From contig NZ_JAYKZX010000001.1 in the NCBI RefSeq assembly GCF_035989265.1, positions 558,001 to 622,000 of the forward strand: a stretch of DNA of 64,000 bases. Reading direction: 5' to 3'. This document shows positions 43,243-52,263 of this stretch, in pieces; position 1 is the first letter of the stretch; each line of letters opens with the position of its first letter. The notes under the pieces are model-generated. The model was not told the origin of the DNA. It did not search any database and worked only from the letters and a program-made list of their open reading frames with translations. The translations under genes and the position numbers were made by a program. The stretch is from Sphingobium sp. HWE2-09. Its GTDB lineage: Bacteria > Pseudomonadota > Alphaproteobacteria > Sphingomonadales > Sphingomonadaceae.

Positions 43243-44563
43243 GGGACTGTCAGGATTTCCGTGTGCGGCGAGGCGGTTGATCATCAGGCCGTCATGGCCC
43301 TGATGAAACGTTTGCCGAAGAGCACGGCAAATTGCGCCTTCGCCATGTTCCACTCACGCGGCGGCATTTTCCACTCTTTCTCCAATCTGTTCAAGATCAG
43401 ATAGAGCAGCTTTGTCGCCGCCTCATCGTTGGGGAAATGCCCCCGCGCGCGAACAGCGCGGCGAAGCTTGGAATTGAGCGCCTCTATAGAATTTGTGGTG
43501 TAGACGATCCGCCTGACTTCCTCGGGGAAAGCAAAAAATGGGATGACCTCCGGCCATGCCCGGCGCCAGCTTTGGCCGATGGCGGGATAGCGCTGCCCCC
43601 AGAAGCTGGCTTCGAAGGCCGTCAGCGCTTCCTCGGCTGCCACCGCATCAACGGCACGGTAGATGGCTTTCAGGGCCGTTCCGAGCGCCTTGCGATCCTT
43701 CCACGCCACGAAATCCATCGAGTTGCGCAGCAGATGAACTATGCAGGTTTGAACCATGGCTTCAAGGAAGACGGCGGTGATGGCGTCGGGGAAGCCCTTG
43801 AGGCCATCGACGACGGCCAACATGATATCCTCGACGCCGCGGTTGCGCCGTTCGTTCATGACGCGCAGCCAGAATTTGGCGCCCTCATTCTGCTCCAGCC
43901 ATAGCCCGAGAGCGACCTTGGTGTCGTCGGGCATGAGCCTAGGGCAATATGGATCGCCTTGTTGCGGACCATGCCTTCGTCGCGGACCTTTACCCGGATC
44001 GCATCGAAGAAAACCAGCGGATAGGCCGGGTCCAGCGGCCGTTGCTGCCATGCCGCCACTTCCTCCAGGACCGCGTCAGTGATCGTGCTGATCAGATCGG
44101 GCGAGGCGTCGATCCCATACAGCTCGCGCAGATGCCCGGTGATCTCCCGTGTGCTCATGCCGCGCGCATACATCGAGATGATCTTGTCGTCGAAGCCGGG
44201 GAAGCGACGCTGGTACTTGGCGATCAACTGCGGATCGAAACTGCCGGCCCGATCGCGCCGCACCTCGATCTTGATCCGCCCGCTGTCGTTCGTCACCGTT
44301 TTGCGGCCATAGCCATTGCGGTTGTTGCCAACTTGGTCGTCACGCCCGAGATGATGATCCGTCTCCGCATTGAGCGCCCGTTCGGCAAAAGCCTTCTTCA
44401 GGGTATCGAGCAAGCCGCCTTGGCTGAGCGTCCCCGCCGCGTCAGTGCCGGCCAGCAGTTGGTCGAGGATGTCGTTCGGTATCGAGGGTTCTTTCCGTCG
44501 TGACATACTGGGTCTCCTTGTTCCCCATTATGCCTCGCCACACACGGAAATCCTGACAGTCCC
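43243..44563 (-). mobile_element. IS256-family insertion sequence, 1321 bp, transposase frameshifted
   Basis: Inverted repeats: gggactgtcaggatttccgt at 43243-43262, continuing gtgcggcgaggc, matches the reverse complement of the right end (44532-44563) with one mismatch. The element is flanked by a perfect 8-bp direct repeat, the size typical for the family. The clean duplication shows simple insertion without later rearrangement. The single transposase gene carries a one-base deletion, so the copy is probably immobile unless helped in trans. Confidence 0.9.
43284..44506 (-). pseudogene. IS256-family (Mutator-type) transposase with -1 frameshift
   Basis: Read from 44506, the N-terminal frame runs MSRRKEPSIPNDILDQLLAG through GRIKIEVRRDRAGSFDPQLI, ARGMSTREITGHLRELYGI and KAIHIALG. 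One base is missing near 43935, so that frame runs into GSCPTTP. The other frame resumes MPDDTKVALGLWLEQNEGAK and continues VVDGLKGFPDAI, VYTTNSIEALNSKLRRAVR, NRLEKEWKMPPREWNMAKAQ to the stop. Together they make a full-length transposase (about 407 residues) with the DDE residues in their usual segments. It may be a true mutation or a sequencing slip. Confidence 0.88.
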
Positions 44564-44571
44564 CTGCGATC
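44564..44571. repeat. 8-bp target duplication, right, of IS256 element
   Basis: CTGCGATC immediately after the right inverted repeat; pairs with 43235-43242. Confidence 0.85.
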
Positions 44572-44904
44572 CCGTGCGTCAGCCGCGAAAATACCGTCCA
44601 TTGACCGCATTGTAGGTGCCGATGCTCCGTGGCCCAGGTCTCGCCGCTTCTCCAGCAATGATGGAGAGCAACCATGACACAAATCCAACGTGCATTCGCA
44701 TTCTTGTGACGCCAGTGGCTATGACGGTGGAGACCGTTCGAAGTTCAATGCTGGCCCCGCCACCGTCTTGACGGGTTTCCCGATGGTAGCGGCCGCATCA
44801 GAGGCACAAGCGCTGACGATCGCGTCCCGCTCGCTGGGCGGCGAGCCTACCGCCACGCGGGCGTAACGATCGCCCAATCTTCATCCCCGATCGCTTGCTC
44901 CGAC
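44572..44904. other. spacer between IS256 and YdeP remnant, no gene seen
   Basis: May include further decayed upstream sequence of the YdeP-like gene, but no block could be recognised. Confidence 0.3.
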
Positions 44905-45631
44905 ATGGACATCACTCAGCATCGCAAGGGCACCAGCAAAGTCCAGCATGACGCCAATTAGCTGATGCTTAGCAACGCGGGGCGGCCATTCACCGGCTTC
45001 TGCCCGCGACTCAGCCAAGAGAACGTCAAGGACGACCGAGCCGTCCGCATCACCGAGCACGCCAGCGGGCCGCTGCTCAACCAGATCAAAGAGGAGTTCG
45101 CCTTCGAGCCGCCGCGAGGGCACGGCCATTCGGTGGTCGAGAGCATCGCCGCGATGTGCTACGGCAAGGCCAAGGCGACCGTATGACTAGGCGGTAACCT
45201 CGCGATAAACTACTTCCGATCCGCAGGACTGCGCGCAGGGCTTTACCAACATAGCGCTTGCGGGCTAAATCATCACAAGCTCAACCGCACATAGTTGCTG
45301 CTGCCCACGTGACACTTATATCCTATCCTGCCTAGTCCATACCGAGCGCGACCTGAAGAACTACATCCCGCAGGTGGTGACGGTGGAGGAGTCGATGTCG
45401 ATGGTCCGCGCCTCGCGCGGCTTTCTGTTGCTGCCCAGCGACAAGGTTCGTTCAGAGCCGTGGGTCGGCGCGCACATTGCCAAAGCAACGCTGGACGACA
45501 AGGGCGGAATCGACTGGGCTGGCTATGTCGCCGATTACGACCGGGTCCGCGACAGGATCGAGGCGGTGCTCCCCGCCTTCAAGAACTACAACAACCGCAT
45601 CCACGCGCCGGGCGGCTTACACGTGCTTAAT
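44905..45631 (+). pseudogene. FdhF/YdeP-family molybdopterin oxidoreductase remnant (C-terminal part)
   Basis: The frame reads DITQHRKGTSKVQHDAN, stop, LMLSNAGRPFTGFCP, NVKDDRAVRITE, PPRGHGHSVVESIAAMCYGK, stop, LGGNLAINYF, and so on. After a frame change it reads HTERDLKNYIPQVVTVEESM, VRASRGFLLLPSD, VRDRIEAVLPAFKNYNNRI and HAPGGLHV. This matches YdeP-type formate-dehydrogenase-like proteins (ITQH..G..NV, GRPGAGLCP.RGHSNVQGDR, LGGN, RTE.D......VTVEDSM, SRG, YN.R...PGGF). Several nonsense codons and a shift inactivate it. The N-terminal cofactor domain is absent and the end abuts an unrelated GH15 fragment. Confidence 0.75.
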
Positions 45632-45636
45632 TCGGA

Positions 45637-45790
45637 GCAGATCGGCGAACACCGTCGGGCTGTTGAGCGATGGCCAGCACAGATAGTCGATCGTGCCGTC
45701 GCGTGCGACCAGCGCTGCGGTTTCGTGGTCGCCAATGATGCCTTGCTCGCCGATGCTGCGCAACGGCGGCACTGCTTGCGCCTCACCCAT
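45637..45790 (-). pseudogene. GH15-family protein fragment (N-terminal 50 residues)
   Basis: Begins at ATG (45788-45790) and reads [52 protein letters not shown]. These are the N-terminal blocks of bacterial GH15 glucoamylase/trehalase-like proteins (IGDG.TAALV..DGSIDWLCWP.FDS...FA.LL). Homology stops near 45637, where the YdeP remnant ends on the other strand, so the junction is a recombination break. Confidence 0.72.
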
Positions 45791-46036
45791 TATCGCCGAA
45801 TTCCGGAAGTAGCGACATGCCGCCATCGACAAACAAGGTCGTGCCGATGACGCAATCCGCTTGATCGGGTGCCAGTCAGACAGCGGCGCGTGCGACATCT
45901 TCGGGCTCGCCGATCCGGCCGTAAGGGACCAGCCGGAGCAGCTTTTCCAGCGTCGCCTCGCTGTTCCACGCACCCAAGTTGATCGGCGTGCGGATGGCGC
46001 CCGGTGCGATCGCGCTGACGCCGATAAACGGCAGAG
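45786..46036 (-). pseudogene. short-chain dehydrogenase (glucose 1-dehydrogenase-like) C-terminal fragment
   Basis: The minus-strand frame reads [38 protein letters not shown], stop, then [20 protein letters not shown]. These are the standard SDR C-terminal elements (PG.I.TP, GR.GEPEDVA, G.T.FVDGG). The N-terminal Rossmann and catalytic part is missing. The stop is followed at once by the GH15 fragment start, so the pair was a former operon. Confidence 0.7.
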
Positions 46037-46049
46037 TGTTTTTGAACGT

Positions 46050-46955
46050 TCATTCCGTTGCGCCAGCGGGTCCGGGGAGCCCTGTCTCGGCAGGCGACCT
46101 GTGACTGACGATCGGTGTGGGCGCACCCGTGGTTTTCAGCGCGTAGCTAGCGATTTCGTCCTTACGAGCGAACCACACGCCGGGCTTCGATTTGGCATAA
46201 GTGAGAAACCGATCGAGAAGCCGGACGCGATTGGCATGTCCCGAGATACGGTCGTGCAGCGAGACCACCATCATGCGACGCCGGTGCGCTCCTTCTTCAT
46301 AGAGCTGATCGAATTCGTCTTTGAGCGCCTGCTCATAGGCGATCGGATCATAGCCCTCGAATGGGAACGACGAGATATCATTCATATGGAATGTATAGGG
46401 CACTGTCACGAAGTCACCGCCCGACAGGGGCACGATGAATGGTTCGTCCCGGCTGGGTTCGTCGATATGATATTGGAACCCGAGCTCCTGCAGGATGTCG
46501 AGCGTATTGGGTGAGTTTCGCAGCCAATAGGCGTTCCAGCCAACCGGCCTTACCCCAGTGATCTTCTCGATCGACGCCACGCAATCTGCGATGAAGCGCC
46601 GCTCCTCGTCGGGTTGCATCGTGTAGCTGTTCTCCCACGTCCGCCCGTGCGCAGCGATCTCGTGGCCCCGCCGGACGATCTCCCGCGCCAGTTCGGGCTC
46701 CTTCTCAATCGCCTGACCGATGACGAAGGACGACAGCTTGATGTCGTGCTTGTCCATCAGGTCAAGGATGCGCGGGATGCCTTCATGGACGCCGTAAGCG
46801 AAGAAGGCATTGGTCGGCAGATCGGGCAGGCCATCCTGGATCGGCTCCGGGATGGGACCATCCGCCCCTGAGATCGGCTGGCCGCCACCTTCGAACATAA
46901 GACTGAGGGCGATGGCGAGGCGTGCGCCGCCAGGCCAGAATGCAGTGTCGGACAT
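46050..46955 (-). CDS. polysaccharide deacetylase family protein (PuuE/allantoinase-like NodB fold)
   Basis: 301 residues with a NodB-type fold: [57 protein letters not shown] (metal His), [18 protein letters not shown], and [15 protein letters not shown] (His). The usual DD of the first motif is replaced (LSLMFEGGG), as in PuuE-type relatives that hydrolyse C-N bonds of small molecules rather than chitin. ATG at 46955 is preceded by AGGAG; the open frame to 47021 is rejected. It may be cotranscribed with the VOC gene upstream. Confidence 0.85.
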   Translation of the reverse strand: MSDTAFWPGGARLAIALSLMFEGGGQPISGADGPIPEPIQDGLPDLPTNAFFAYGVHEGIPRILDLMDKHDIKLSSFVIGQAIEKEPELAREIVRRGHEIAAHGRTWENSYTMQPDEERRFIADCVASIEKITGVRPVGWNAYWLRNSPNTLDILQELGFQYHIDEPSRDEPFIVPLSGGDFVTVPYTFHMNDISSFPFEGYDPIAYEQALKDEFDQLYEEGAHRRRMMVVSLHDRISGHANRVRLLDRFLTYAKSKPGVWFARKDEIASYALKTTGAPTPIVSHRSPAETGLPGPAGATE

Positions 46956-47059
46956 GCGCCGTACTCCTTTGACAGTCTCGTTTTCAGCTGGATCGGCGGA
47001 CCGGCCACCCGTTGCATTCAAGCCGTAGGCTTCAGTCTGAGATGGCCGATCCCCCGGTT

Positions 47060-47521
47060 CTACACGTCGATCTGACCGTTGTGGCAGATCTCGATGACCT
47101 CGCCGTCGAGGCCCACGATCATGGCGATGCGGAAGGGAAGGTTCGGCTCGCCCACCAGCTCGCGCCCCTGTGGCTTCGTATGCACCGTGGCGCCTGCCGC
47201 GACAGCGCGCGCTACGACGCGATCGACGCTCTCCGGGCTGGCCGCCTTGAGCGCGACATGGACGATGCCCGGCTCCACCTTGCCGTCGAACGGCACGGTC
47301 TTGACACTGCCCTCGGGTGCGCCGGCGGCATCGTCGCCAGCGCCGAAGACCTCGATGAAGCCGCCGCCTGGCGCTCGCAGGAACGCCGACCGCTTGATCG
47401 TCGGCTCGAAGGTCCAGGGATAGACCATTTCGAATCCAAGCCCATCGATGTAGAATTTGACCGTGGCGTCCCAGTCCACGGCGCGGATCGCATAATGGTG
47501 CAGTCCAAGAATATCGGTCAT
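47060..47521 (-). CDS. single-domain VOC family protein
   Basis: 153 residues with one vicinal-oxygen-chelate module pair: ILGLHHYAIRAVDWDATVKF (first ligand His), FLRAPGGGFIEVFGAGDD (Glu), IVHVALKAASPESVDRVV (His), and GLDGEVIEICHN (Glu). All four metal ligands of a glyoxalase-type site seem present. ATG at 47521, with AGGAAG before it, is chosen over GTG at 47527. It lies between the deacetylase-like and PRISE genes on the same strand. The substrate is unknown. Confidence 0.85.
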   Translation of the reverse strand: MTDILGLHHYAIRAVDWDATVKFYIDGLGFEMVYPWTFEPTIKRSAFLRAPGGGFIEVFGAGDDAAGAPEGSVKTVPFDGKVEPGIVHVALKAASPESVDRVVARAVAAGATVHTKPQGRELVGEPNLPFRIAMIVGLDGEVIEICHNGQIDV

Positions 47522-47598
47522 GGTCACTTCCTCTCTCTAAAAGTATTAGCCGGGGATTTCCGAGGCACGCCTAAGTCGTGGCCACCCCGGTCGTGCCG

Positions 47599-48639
47599 TC
47601 AGGGGATCAGCTTGCGCTGACGCATGTTGTCCAGATGCGCGAGCAGCACCTCGTCCGACCGCTCGTTCATCTCGAATCCGGCGCGGCGCGCCTTGGTCAA
47701 GTCGAAGATCGCATCCGCCTCGACGTTGAAGATGAAATCGCCGAACGCGCCTGGTGCAAGCCGATCGATGTCCGCTTCGGCAAGACCGTTGTCCTTAGCG
47801 AGATCGCTCCAGACCGACCGCATCGCGTGCAGTCGCTGTTCGAGCGAGATCGGTTGTGGCTCGCCTACCTCCAGGCCGAACCATTCCGCCAACTTCGGCC
47901 AGACGTGCGACCAGCGGAAGACGTCGCCGTTGGTGATATTGTAGGCGCCGTCCGCCTCGTTCTCGACCGACCAGAGCGCCGCACGACGCAGCACGTCCGC
48001 ACCGGTGACGTTCACCAGCACGTCGCGATAGGCGGTGTCGGTCCCGGGGAACTGGAACGCGGTACCCGTCGCCCGGCAGAGCGAACCGTAGACGCCGATG
48101 AGGTTGCCGAGGTTCATCGCCGATCCGAGCGAGTGGCCGATCACGATGTCGGGGCGCAGCGCGGTCCAGCGGATGCCGTTCTTCTCGAGCGAGCGGGCGA
48201 AATTCTCATGCCGGAAATAGAGGTTGGGCGGGAAGTGGCGGCTGTCGTCCTCACGCGCCGGCGTCTTGTAGACGCCGAGCTGCGCGCCGTAGACCTTGCC
48301 GCCCTGAATGAAGGTCACGCGCTCCAGCGGCGCGCCGGCGCGACGCAGCGCCGCGACCAGGTTCTCCAGCATCGTCCCATTCTCGTCCGCCTCCACGCCT
48401 GGATCTGCGTTGGGCTTCAGCGCCGCGTAGAACAGATGCGTGACGGTCTTCAGCGCGTCGCTCGACGCATCGAGACTGTTGGGGTCGAGCAGGTCCGCCG
48501 GGATGTGGGGCCCCTTACCCAACGCGGTATCGTCACGGTTGAGCGTGGTGACGGGCCAGCCCGCCTCTTGGAACGCGTCGATCGCGGTCCGGCCAACGAC
48601 GCCCGCGCCGCCTGCCACCAGGATGTGCTTGTCTGCCAT
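47599..48639 (-). CDS. NAD-dependent epimerase/PRISE-type reductase (extended SDR)
   Basis: 346 residues. The N-terminal ILVAGGAGVVGRTAIDAF is a Rossmann GxxGxxG. Later blocks GGKVYGAQLGVYKTPARED, NLYFRHENFARSLEKNGIRW and ALRPDIVIGHSLGSAMNLG match progesterone 5-beta-reductase/iridoid synthase-type SDRs, in which the Tyr of NLYF acts in 1,4-reduction of enones. ATG at 48639 follows AGGAG. It may reduce an alpha,beta-unsaturated ketone intermediate. It lies 49 bp downstream of the next SDR, in one probable operon. Confidence 0.86.
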   Translation of the reverse strand: MADKHILVAGGAGVVGRTAIDAFQEAGWPVTTLNRDDTALGKGPHIPADLLDPNSLDASSDALKTVTHLFYAALKPNADPGVEADENGTMLENLVAALRRAGAPLERVTFIQGGKVYGAQLGVYKTPAREDDSRHFPPNLYFRHENFARSLEKNGIRWTALRPDIVIGHSLGSAMNLGNLIGVYGSLCRATGTAFQFPGTDTAYRDVLVNVTGADVLRRAALWSVENEADGAYNITNGDVFRWSHVWPKLAEWFGLEVGEPQPISLEQRLHAMRSVWSDLAKDNGLAEADIDRLAPGAFGDFIFNVEADAIFDLTKARRAGFEMNERSDEVLLAHLDNMRQRKLIP

Positions 48640-48688
48640 GATATTTCTCCTGAAATCGTGTGTTCTGCCCGCTGCGAGGAACGATCGA

Positions 48689-49453
48689 TCAGGCGATCCG
48701 GCCACCGCCATCGACGTTCACGACGGTGCCGTTGATGAAGCCATTCTCCAGCACCGCGAGCGCGGCGTGCGCCTCGTCCTCGACCTCACCGATGCGTCCG
48801 ACAGGAAGCCCGCCAGCGACGTTGGCGAAGAAAGCGGTGCGTTCGTCTTCACCCATGCTTGACCAAGAGCCCGCGTCCACGACACCGGGCGAGATGACGT
48901 TAACGCGCTTGGGCTTCAGTTCGATGGCAAGGGCGGCTGCGAGGCTCTCCAGCGCCATGTTGACCGCCCCGACGATCGATGACCCCGGTCCCTGCCGGTA
49001 GGCGGCGAGACCCGAGAAGAACAGCAGGCTGCCCTGCGAGGCAAGATGCTTGTCGGCAGCCCGGCCGAGGTTAATCGGCCCCCAGAACTTGGATGCGAGC
49101 ATGCCCTCGATCTGCGCGTCCGTGAGCCCGGTGAACGGCCCGAAGGTAAGGTCGGCCGCTGTCGTCACGATGTGATCGTAAGGGCCATGTTCGGCGAGCG
49201 CCGCCTCGACCTGTTCGCGGTCGGTGACGTCGAGAGCGTAGGTTCCCAGCACCGCGCCACCAAGCGTCGCTGCGGTCGCATCCAGCTTGTCGCGGCTGCG
49301 CCCGGCCAGCGCCACCTTGGCACCCCGCGCGACCGCCATGCTTGCAATCGCGCGCCCGACCCCCGAGCCGGCGCCAACGATAAAGATGTTCGCGCCGATC
49401 AGGGCGCCCAGCCCGTCACCGCCGCGGGTCGCCTGCGAAGTGATATTCGTCAT
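48689..49453 (-). CDS. atypical short-chain dehydrogenase/reductase
   Basis: 254 residues with Rossmann motif IFIVGAGSGVGRAIASMAVA, DVTDREQ, and the C-terminal NVISPGVVDAGSW and INGTVVNVDGGGRIA. The usual YxxxK active site is not visible: the segment after the catalytic Ser (LLFFSGLAAYRQGPGSSIVG, then AVNMALESLAA) has no Tyr-x3-Lys. Such variants occur in a recognised subgroup and may use other residues. The gene is divergent from a LysR gene, with an inverted repeat in the spacer. Confidence 0.88.
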   Translation of the reverse strand: MTNITSQATRGGDGLGALIGANIFIVGAGSGVGRAIASMAVARGAKVALAGRSRDKLDATAATLGGAVLGTYALDVTDREQVEAALAEHGPYDHIVTTAADLTFGPFTGLTDAQIEGMLASKFWGPINLGRAADKHLASQGSLLFFSGLAAYRQGPGSSIVGAVNMALESLAAALAIELKPKRVNVISPGVVDAGSWSSMGEDERTAFFANVAGGLPVGRIGEVEDEAHAALAVLENGFINGTVVNVDGGGRIA

Positions 49454-49489
49454 GTTGCTTGCTCCGTTCGATCGTTATGAAACGGAGAT

Positions 49490-49504
49490 AGGTGCTACTC
49501 ACCT
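49490..49504. promoter_or_regulatory. inverted repeat in divergent SDR/LysR spacer
   Basis: AGGTG-CTACT-CACCT, a perfect 5-bp dyad with 5-bp loop, centred in the 99-bp spacer. Size and place suit a LysR operator for the gene at 49553. Confidence 0.45.
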
Positions 49505-49552
49505 CTGAATAATACGCGTAGAAGAGCAAACACCTTTCGAACAAGGCGAACA

Positions 49553-50446
49553 ATGGATCAGTTCAATCTGCTACGTGTCTATGTCGCCGTCGCTAATCTC
49601 GGCAGCTTGTCGGCGGTCGCGCGCGAGAAAGGGCTGTCGCCCTCAACGGTAACGTCGGCATTGCAACGGCTGGAGGAGCGGGTCGGCGCACGCTTGGTCA
49701 CACGCACCACGCGCCGGCTTTCGCTGACGCCGGAGGGTGAGCGCTTTCTAGTCAATTGCCGCCGCATCCTTGCCGACCTCGACGAAGCGATGAACGCGGT
49801 GTCCGACCGTGGTCCACTCCGCGGCGAAATCCGCGTGACGGCGACCAATGATTTTGGCCGGAGCACGCTCGCGCCGCTCCTTCATGAGTTCATGGAGGCG
49901 AACCCAGGCGTACAGATCGCGCTGACGCTGAACGATGCCGTGGTCGACATGGTCGAGGACAGCTACGATCTGGCGCTGCGCATGGGGCAACTCCCGGACT
50001 CTGGGCTGACCGCGCGCCTGCTTATGCGCGGCGAACGCCGGATTTGTGCGTCGCCAGCCTACTGGCGACGGCACGGTCGGCCGGAGCATCCTCGCGATCT
50101 GGCGCGGCACAACTGCATCGTCCTTGCCCGGCCAGGATCGCCACAGAGCAGCTGGCAATTCAAGGAAGACGGAAGCGCGTTCACCGTGCGTGTTCACGGT
50201 GACCGAACCGCCAACGACGGCGGGACCTTGCGCGGCTGGGCGATTGCGAGTGCAGGTGTCGTCTTAAAGTTTGACCTCGATATTGCCCAGGATCTGGCAG
50301 CCGGCCGTCTTGAAACCGTGCTCGACGATTTCAGTACCGGGACCGTGAACCTTCACGCGGTCCACCCCGCAGGACGACACCCGTCTCGCCGAGTCGCGGC
50401 GCTGTTAGACTTCCTCGCTGCTCGTCTTGGTCTTGCGAAGTCCTGA
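49553..50446 (+). CDS. LysR-family transcriptional regulator, copy 3 (CrgA-like type)
   Basis: 297 residues with an N-terminal wHTH (NLLRVYVAVANLGSLSAVAR, KGLSPSTVTSALQRLEERVG, TRRLSLTPEGERFL) and a LysR substrate-binding domain (LRGEIRVTATNDFGRSTLAP, DLALRMGQLPDSGLTARLL, RICASPAYWRRHGRPEHPRD). This belongs to the CrgA/DhcR type and is not close to the two regulators of the core island. It is divergent from, and probably controls, the SDR/PRISE/VOC/deacetylase unit. The 3' end faces the aldo/keto reductase remnant. Confidence 0.93.
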   Translation: MDQFNLLRVYVAVANLGSLSAVAREKGLSPSTVTSALQRLEERVGARLVTRTTRRLSLTPEGERFLVNCRRILADLDEAMNAVSDRGPLRGEIRVTATNDFGRSTLAPLLHEFMEANPGVQIALTLNDAVVDMVEDSYDLALRMGQLPDSGLTARLLMRGERRICASPAYWRRHGRPEHPRDLARHNCIVLARPGSPQSSWQFKEDGSAFTVRVHGDRTANDGGTLRGWAIASAGVVLKFDLDIAQDLAAGRLETVLDDFSTGTVNLHAVHPAGRHPSRRVAALLDFLAARLGLAKS

Positions 50447-50454
50447 GTGCGGAT

Positions 50455-50958
50455 TAAGCTGAAATGGCGGCTTTCCGGCGATAATGGCCTCGTTCCTGGT
50501 CTGCAACGGCGTTGCTTCACGGTGTTGTAAAGCGCCCACCCAACTGCACCTGCGTTCTCGATCGATTGCGCCTCAATGCGCGCACCCACGATAACGGTTG
50601 CGACGGTGGGACGATCGAGCAACCAGTTGAGTGCAAGCTGGGGTACCGTTTTGCCCGTTTCGTCGGCTATGCTGCCGAGAATGTCGAAGGTGCGGAATAG
50701 CCGCTCCTCGTCAACCTGCGAAATCGGGCCAGCAACGTCGTGCGCTCTGGTGCCGGGTTTGTCGGGCTGGGCGCGACTGATTCGCCCGGTCAGCTTGCCC
50801 CAGCCCAGTGGGCTCCAGATCGTCGCTCCCACGCCCTGATCGCGGCTAAGCGCCATCAACTCCTACCCGTAATCTCGGTTGAGGAGGAATAGTCGACTTG
50901 GTGTGCAACGTGCCGCGCATACGCGGAAGCCCGATTAGCCCGAACGACGAATTTCCAT
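50455..50958 (-). pseudogene. aldo/keto reductase remnant, internally deleted
   Basis: Starts MEIRRSG, stop, SGFRV, matching MEYRRLGSSGLRV of the intact gene at 10176-11210. It then jumps to RDYG, stop, ELMALSRDQGVGATIWSPLG, WGKLTGRISRAQPDKPGTRA, HDVAGPISQVDEERLFRTFD, and LALNWLLDRPTVATVIVGAR. About 180 residues of the barrel are deleted. After GWALY the frame departs from the intact C-terminus. Close similarity to the first copy shows duplication of the cassette. Confidence 0.85.
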
Positions 50959-51009
50959 CAGATAGCACTTCTTAACTAGGCCGAGCTAGCAGGCGGCTTC
51001 GCCTCTCCT

Positions 51010-51645
51010 TCACAATGAGGGCGGCCTGACATTAATAGTCTCAAGATCCGTCACCACGGCGGTCAGCGCAGCGTCCCAAGGATCGCGCGGCACCTCTTCG
51101 ACTTCCTGAGAAATCCAGGCGATACCTATCCGCATGGTGTTCGGGCGGTGTGCCAGATAATGGTCGAACAAGCAGCCTCCGTGACCAATCCGGCCACCCT
51201 GTTGATCGAAACCCAAAAGCAAAATATGCAGGACTTTGGGCTCCTCGTTATCGCACCCAAGCTGCGGCATCGGGATGTTGGCTTAACCGGGGATGAGCCG
51301 GTCGGCCGGCGACCATGCAGCAAACTCCATTTTCCAGGCCCCATACGCGCAAAAGTAGTATGCACTGTCAGGCTATGAGTGCGCTAGGACCGCAAGAACG
51401 ACTGGCTCATCCCGTTGCGCGACATACGCCGCTACAAGCGCATCGCCAGAGATCATTGGAGATATCGCCGCATGAATTCGCGCGATGGCAGTGTGGCGAG
51501 GGTCCGCGCTCATAGCGGTCAAGAAGTTGCGCCTCGCCGGTCTCATGGTTGCCCTCAGGACCAATTTTGCTGGTTTGGTCTTGAACACTTCAGCCTTTTT
51601 TTCGTGACATATGAATGAGCGGCTTCGCCATGTACCGATCAACAT
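51010..51645 (-). pseudogene. 5-formyltetrahydrofolate cyclo-ligase remnant
   Basis: Blocks match the intact copy at 11262-11861: LRATMRPARRNFLTAM, ARIHAAISPMISGDALVAAY, VAQRDEPVVLAVLAHS, GPGKMEFAAWSPADRLIPG followed by a stop, HILLLGFDQQGGRIGHGG (key GxGGGFYDR changed to GHGGCLFDH), and MRIGIAWISQEVEEVPRDPW. Two frame changes and a stop inactivate it. Gene order beside the aldo/keto reductase remnant is the same as in the intact cassette. Confidence 0.82.
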
Positions 51646-52263
51646 GGGCCACGCCTCTCGAAAATATAACGACGATCCAGCAACTCGTAGCTAAGCTTCC
51701 TTCAAGCATTTGGCGATAATTCCTTATTAATCGACGCGATATCGGGATTGTGTCTTTGCGAAAGAATATCAAATATCCGCCTGCCTGATAGCCGCATGAC
51801 TGATAGGAGATCCATTTCGCAGTTCCAGCCATGGCACCCCGCGTTCGACACCGAGGTGACGTCCGTTAAACAGCGGCGAAGCCGATGGAAGAAAATTGCA
51901 TTTGAAGTGAACAGTTCACGACCTGAACGATGTTCTACCTCGTCAGTTGATAAGGGAACAAATCACGTCGGGTTTGAGATGACAATCGTGAGACGCCTCT
52001 CGACGGGATGGCTGAAGTTAGGCTTCGACCGCCGGTCGCTTCACATATCTTGCTGTTGAAGACCCGGAGTATCTAACCATGTCTACCGCGAAGGGAACTA
52101 TTTCCATGACCACACAGCGCAAGACTTGCCTTCTGACGTACTTCGTACGTTTTGGCCTCATCGCAAGCTTAACCGAGCCGATGGGTCAGCTTTGGTTTGC
52201 CGACGACAATCTCGTCCAGTTTCTGCCAGCGTTGCTCGGCAAAACAGAGCGGATCGACAGCGC
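51646..52263. other. spacer before COQ7 gene; weak second SIP-like trace
   Basis: Plus-strand AFDTEVTSV and RWKKIAFEVNSS near 51850-51915 faintly recall the SIP N-terminus (FTARVVAVEDLTPRMRRVTF). A 63-codon frame at 52079-52270 ends across the COQ7 start (gcATGgTGA) and might couple translation, but it has no known family. Confidence 0.3.

Noticed and set aside
43900..43960. IS256 frameshift as programmed ribosomal frameshifting
   Set aside because: IS256 transposases are normally made from one frame, and no slippery run of A or heptamer is present at the break.
47578..48735. 385-codon plus-strand frame opposite the PRISE-type reductase
   Set aside because: Antisense to a gene with clear Rossmann and PRISE motifs.
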